Assembly (NCBI GenBank): GCA_013398955.1 | Contig: VWPU01009501.1 | Location: 519,501-583,500, forward strand | Reading direction: 5' to 3' | From: Callaeas wilsoni | Taxonomy: Eukaryota; Chordata; Aves; Passeriformes; Callaeidae | Length of the DNA: 64,000 bases | Shown: one piece after another, positions 63,715 through 64,000 of the stretch | Layout of the letters: each line of letters begins with the position of its first letter | How positions within the stretch are numbered: position 1 is the stretch's first letter | The notes under the pieces: generated by a model | Told to the model about the DNA's origin: nothing | Seen by the model: only the letters and a program-made list of their open reading frames with translations | Database searches by the model: none | Made by a program: the position numbers and the translations under genes

Positions 63715-64000
63715 TGGGCTGGGAAGCTGACTAGCGAGGCGCCAAGGTACCACAGGGTGCTCTCCCTTTGTGTTGGGCACGCCTGGACAAGCTGCAGCTA
63801 TCCCAGCCCAGCCAGCGTGCTGGTGTATTAATATAGGGAACAATCTTCCTTACAGGAGGCAGTGATCCTCTCCTACAATTTTGTATCGCCTACCTCCACC
63901 AGAAATAGCCATTCACTTTATTTTATTCTCACAAGTTGCCACTTTTTATTGAATAACACCACCTTTGATATCCACAATAAATACAAGCCTGTGTTTCAAA
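63715..64000. other. Sequence after the LTR, possible retroviral leader
   Basis: 63715-63835 is GC-rich (gaggcgcc, gggcacgcctgg) like the LTR and may be leader sequence of a truncated provirus, but no gag frame or recognisable tRNA primer site was seen. From about 63840 the sequence returns to AT-rich background up to the window end. Confidence 0.35.

Overview
The window reads as vertebrate, specifically bird, nuclear DNA from an AT-rich intergenic or intronic region. The evidence is the repeat content: several CR1 LINE copies with the typical avian 3' tail and RT sequence, and several ERVL-type LTRs of kinds I recognise from bird genomes. Some LTRs look passerine-like, but the species cannot be fixed from the sequence. 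I found no intact host protein-coding gene, tRNA, rRNA, CRISPR array or bacterial-type operon. Most open frames are chance frames, antisense of CR1, or low-complexity translations.

Layout. 1-5.35 kb: no recognised feature. 5.35-7.13 kb: CR1 cluster, with a minus-strand 3' tail, a minus-strand RT segment and a plus-strand 3' segment arranged like a twin-primed inversion. 7.1-21.2 kb: mostly featureless AT-rich DNA, with a hairpin at 11.36 kb, an LTR-like dispersed repeat at 12.97 kb (second copy at 32.71 kb), a very short, dense CpG island at 13.8 kb and a minisatellite at 17.4 kb. 21.2-22.8 kb: a long minus-strand CR1. 24.1 kb: a cluster of octamer and homeodomain-like motifs. 24.4-24.7 kb: a 300-bp (GAGAA)n tract. 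32.7-33.5 kb: the second dispersed-repeat copy, interrupted by or abutting a CR1 3' end. 37.4-39.06 kb: a broken ERVL-like reverse transcriptase on the plus strand, flanked by two LTR pieces in the opposite orientation. 41.5-42.8 kb: a pyrimidine tract, a CR1 RT fragment (minus) and a CR1 ORF1 esterase remnant (plus).

43.59-45.34 kb is the most interesting part. A 1,371-bp solo LTR with a perfect 5-bp target duplication (CAGGG) lies within or beside another LTR fragment. Inside this LTR, downstream of its TATA-like box, is a short frame that reads as the N-terminus of the germinal-centre kinase TNIK. It starts at an ATG and breaks off in the glycine-rich loop. This looks like host mRNA sequence captured into an endogenous retroviral LTR.

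45.3-64 kb: two near-identical 250-bp direct repeats 5.4 kb apart (52.0 and 57.45 kb) sharing a 132-bp identical core; a degraded CR1 RT (52.5 kb); solo LTRs at 56.2 and 59.1 kb; an ancient CR1/L3-like tail at 61.1 kb; an (AT)n(GT)n microsatellite at 61.65 kb; and an LTR at 63.27 kb.

The elements do not work together as one system. They are successive insertions into a gene-poor region. Family names come from memory of avian repeats and need an alignment search (RepeatMasker/Dfam) to confirm.
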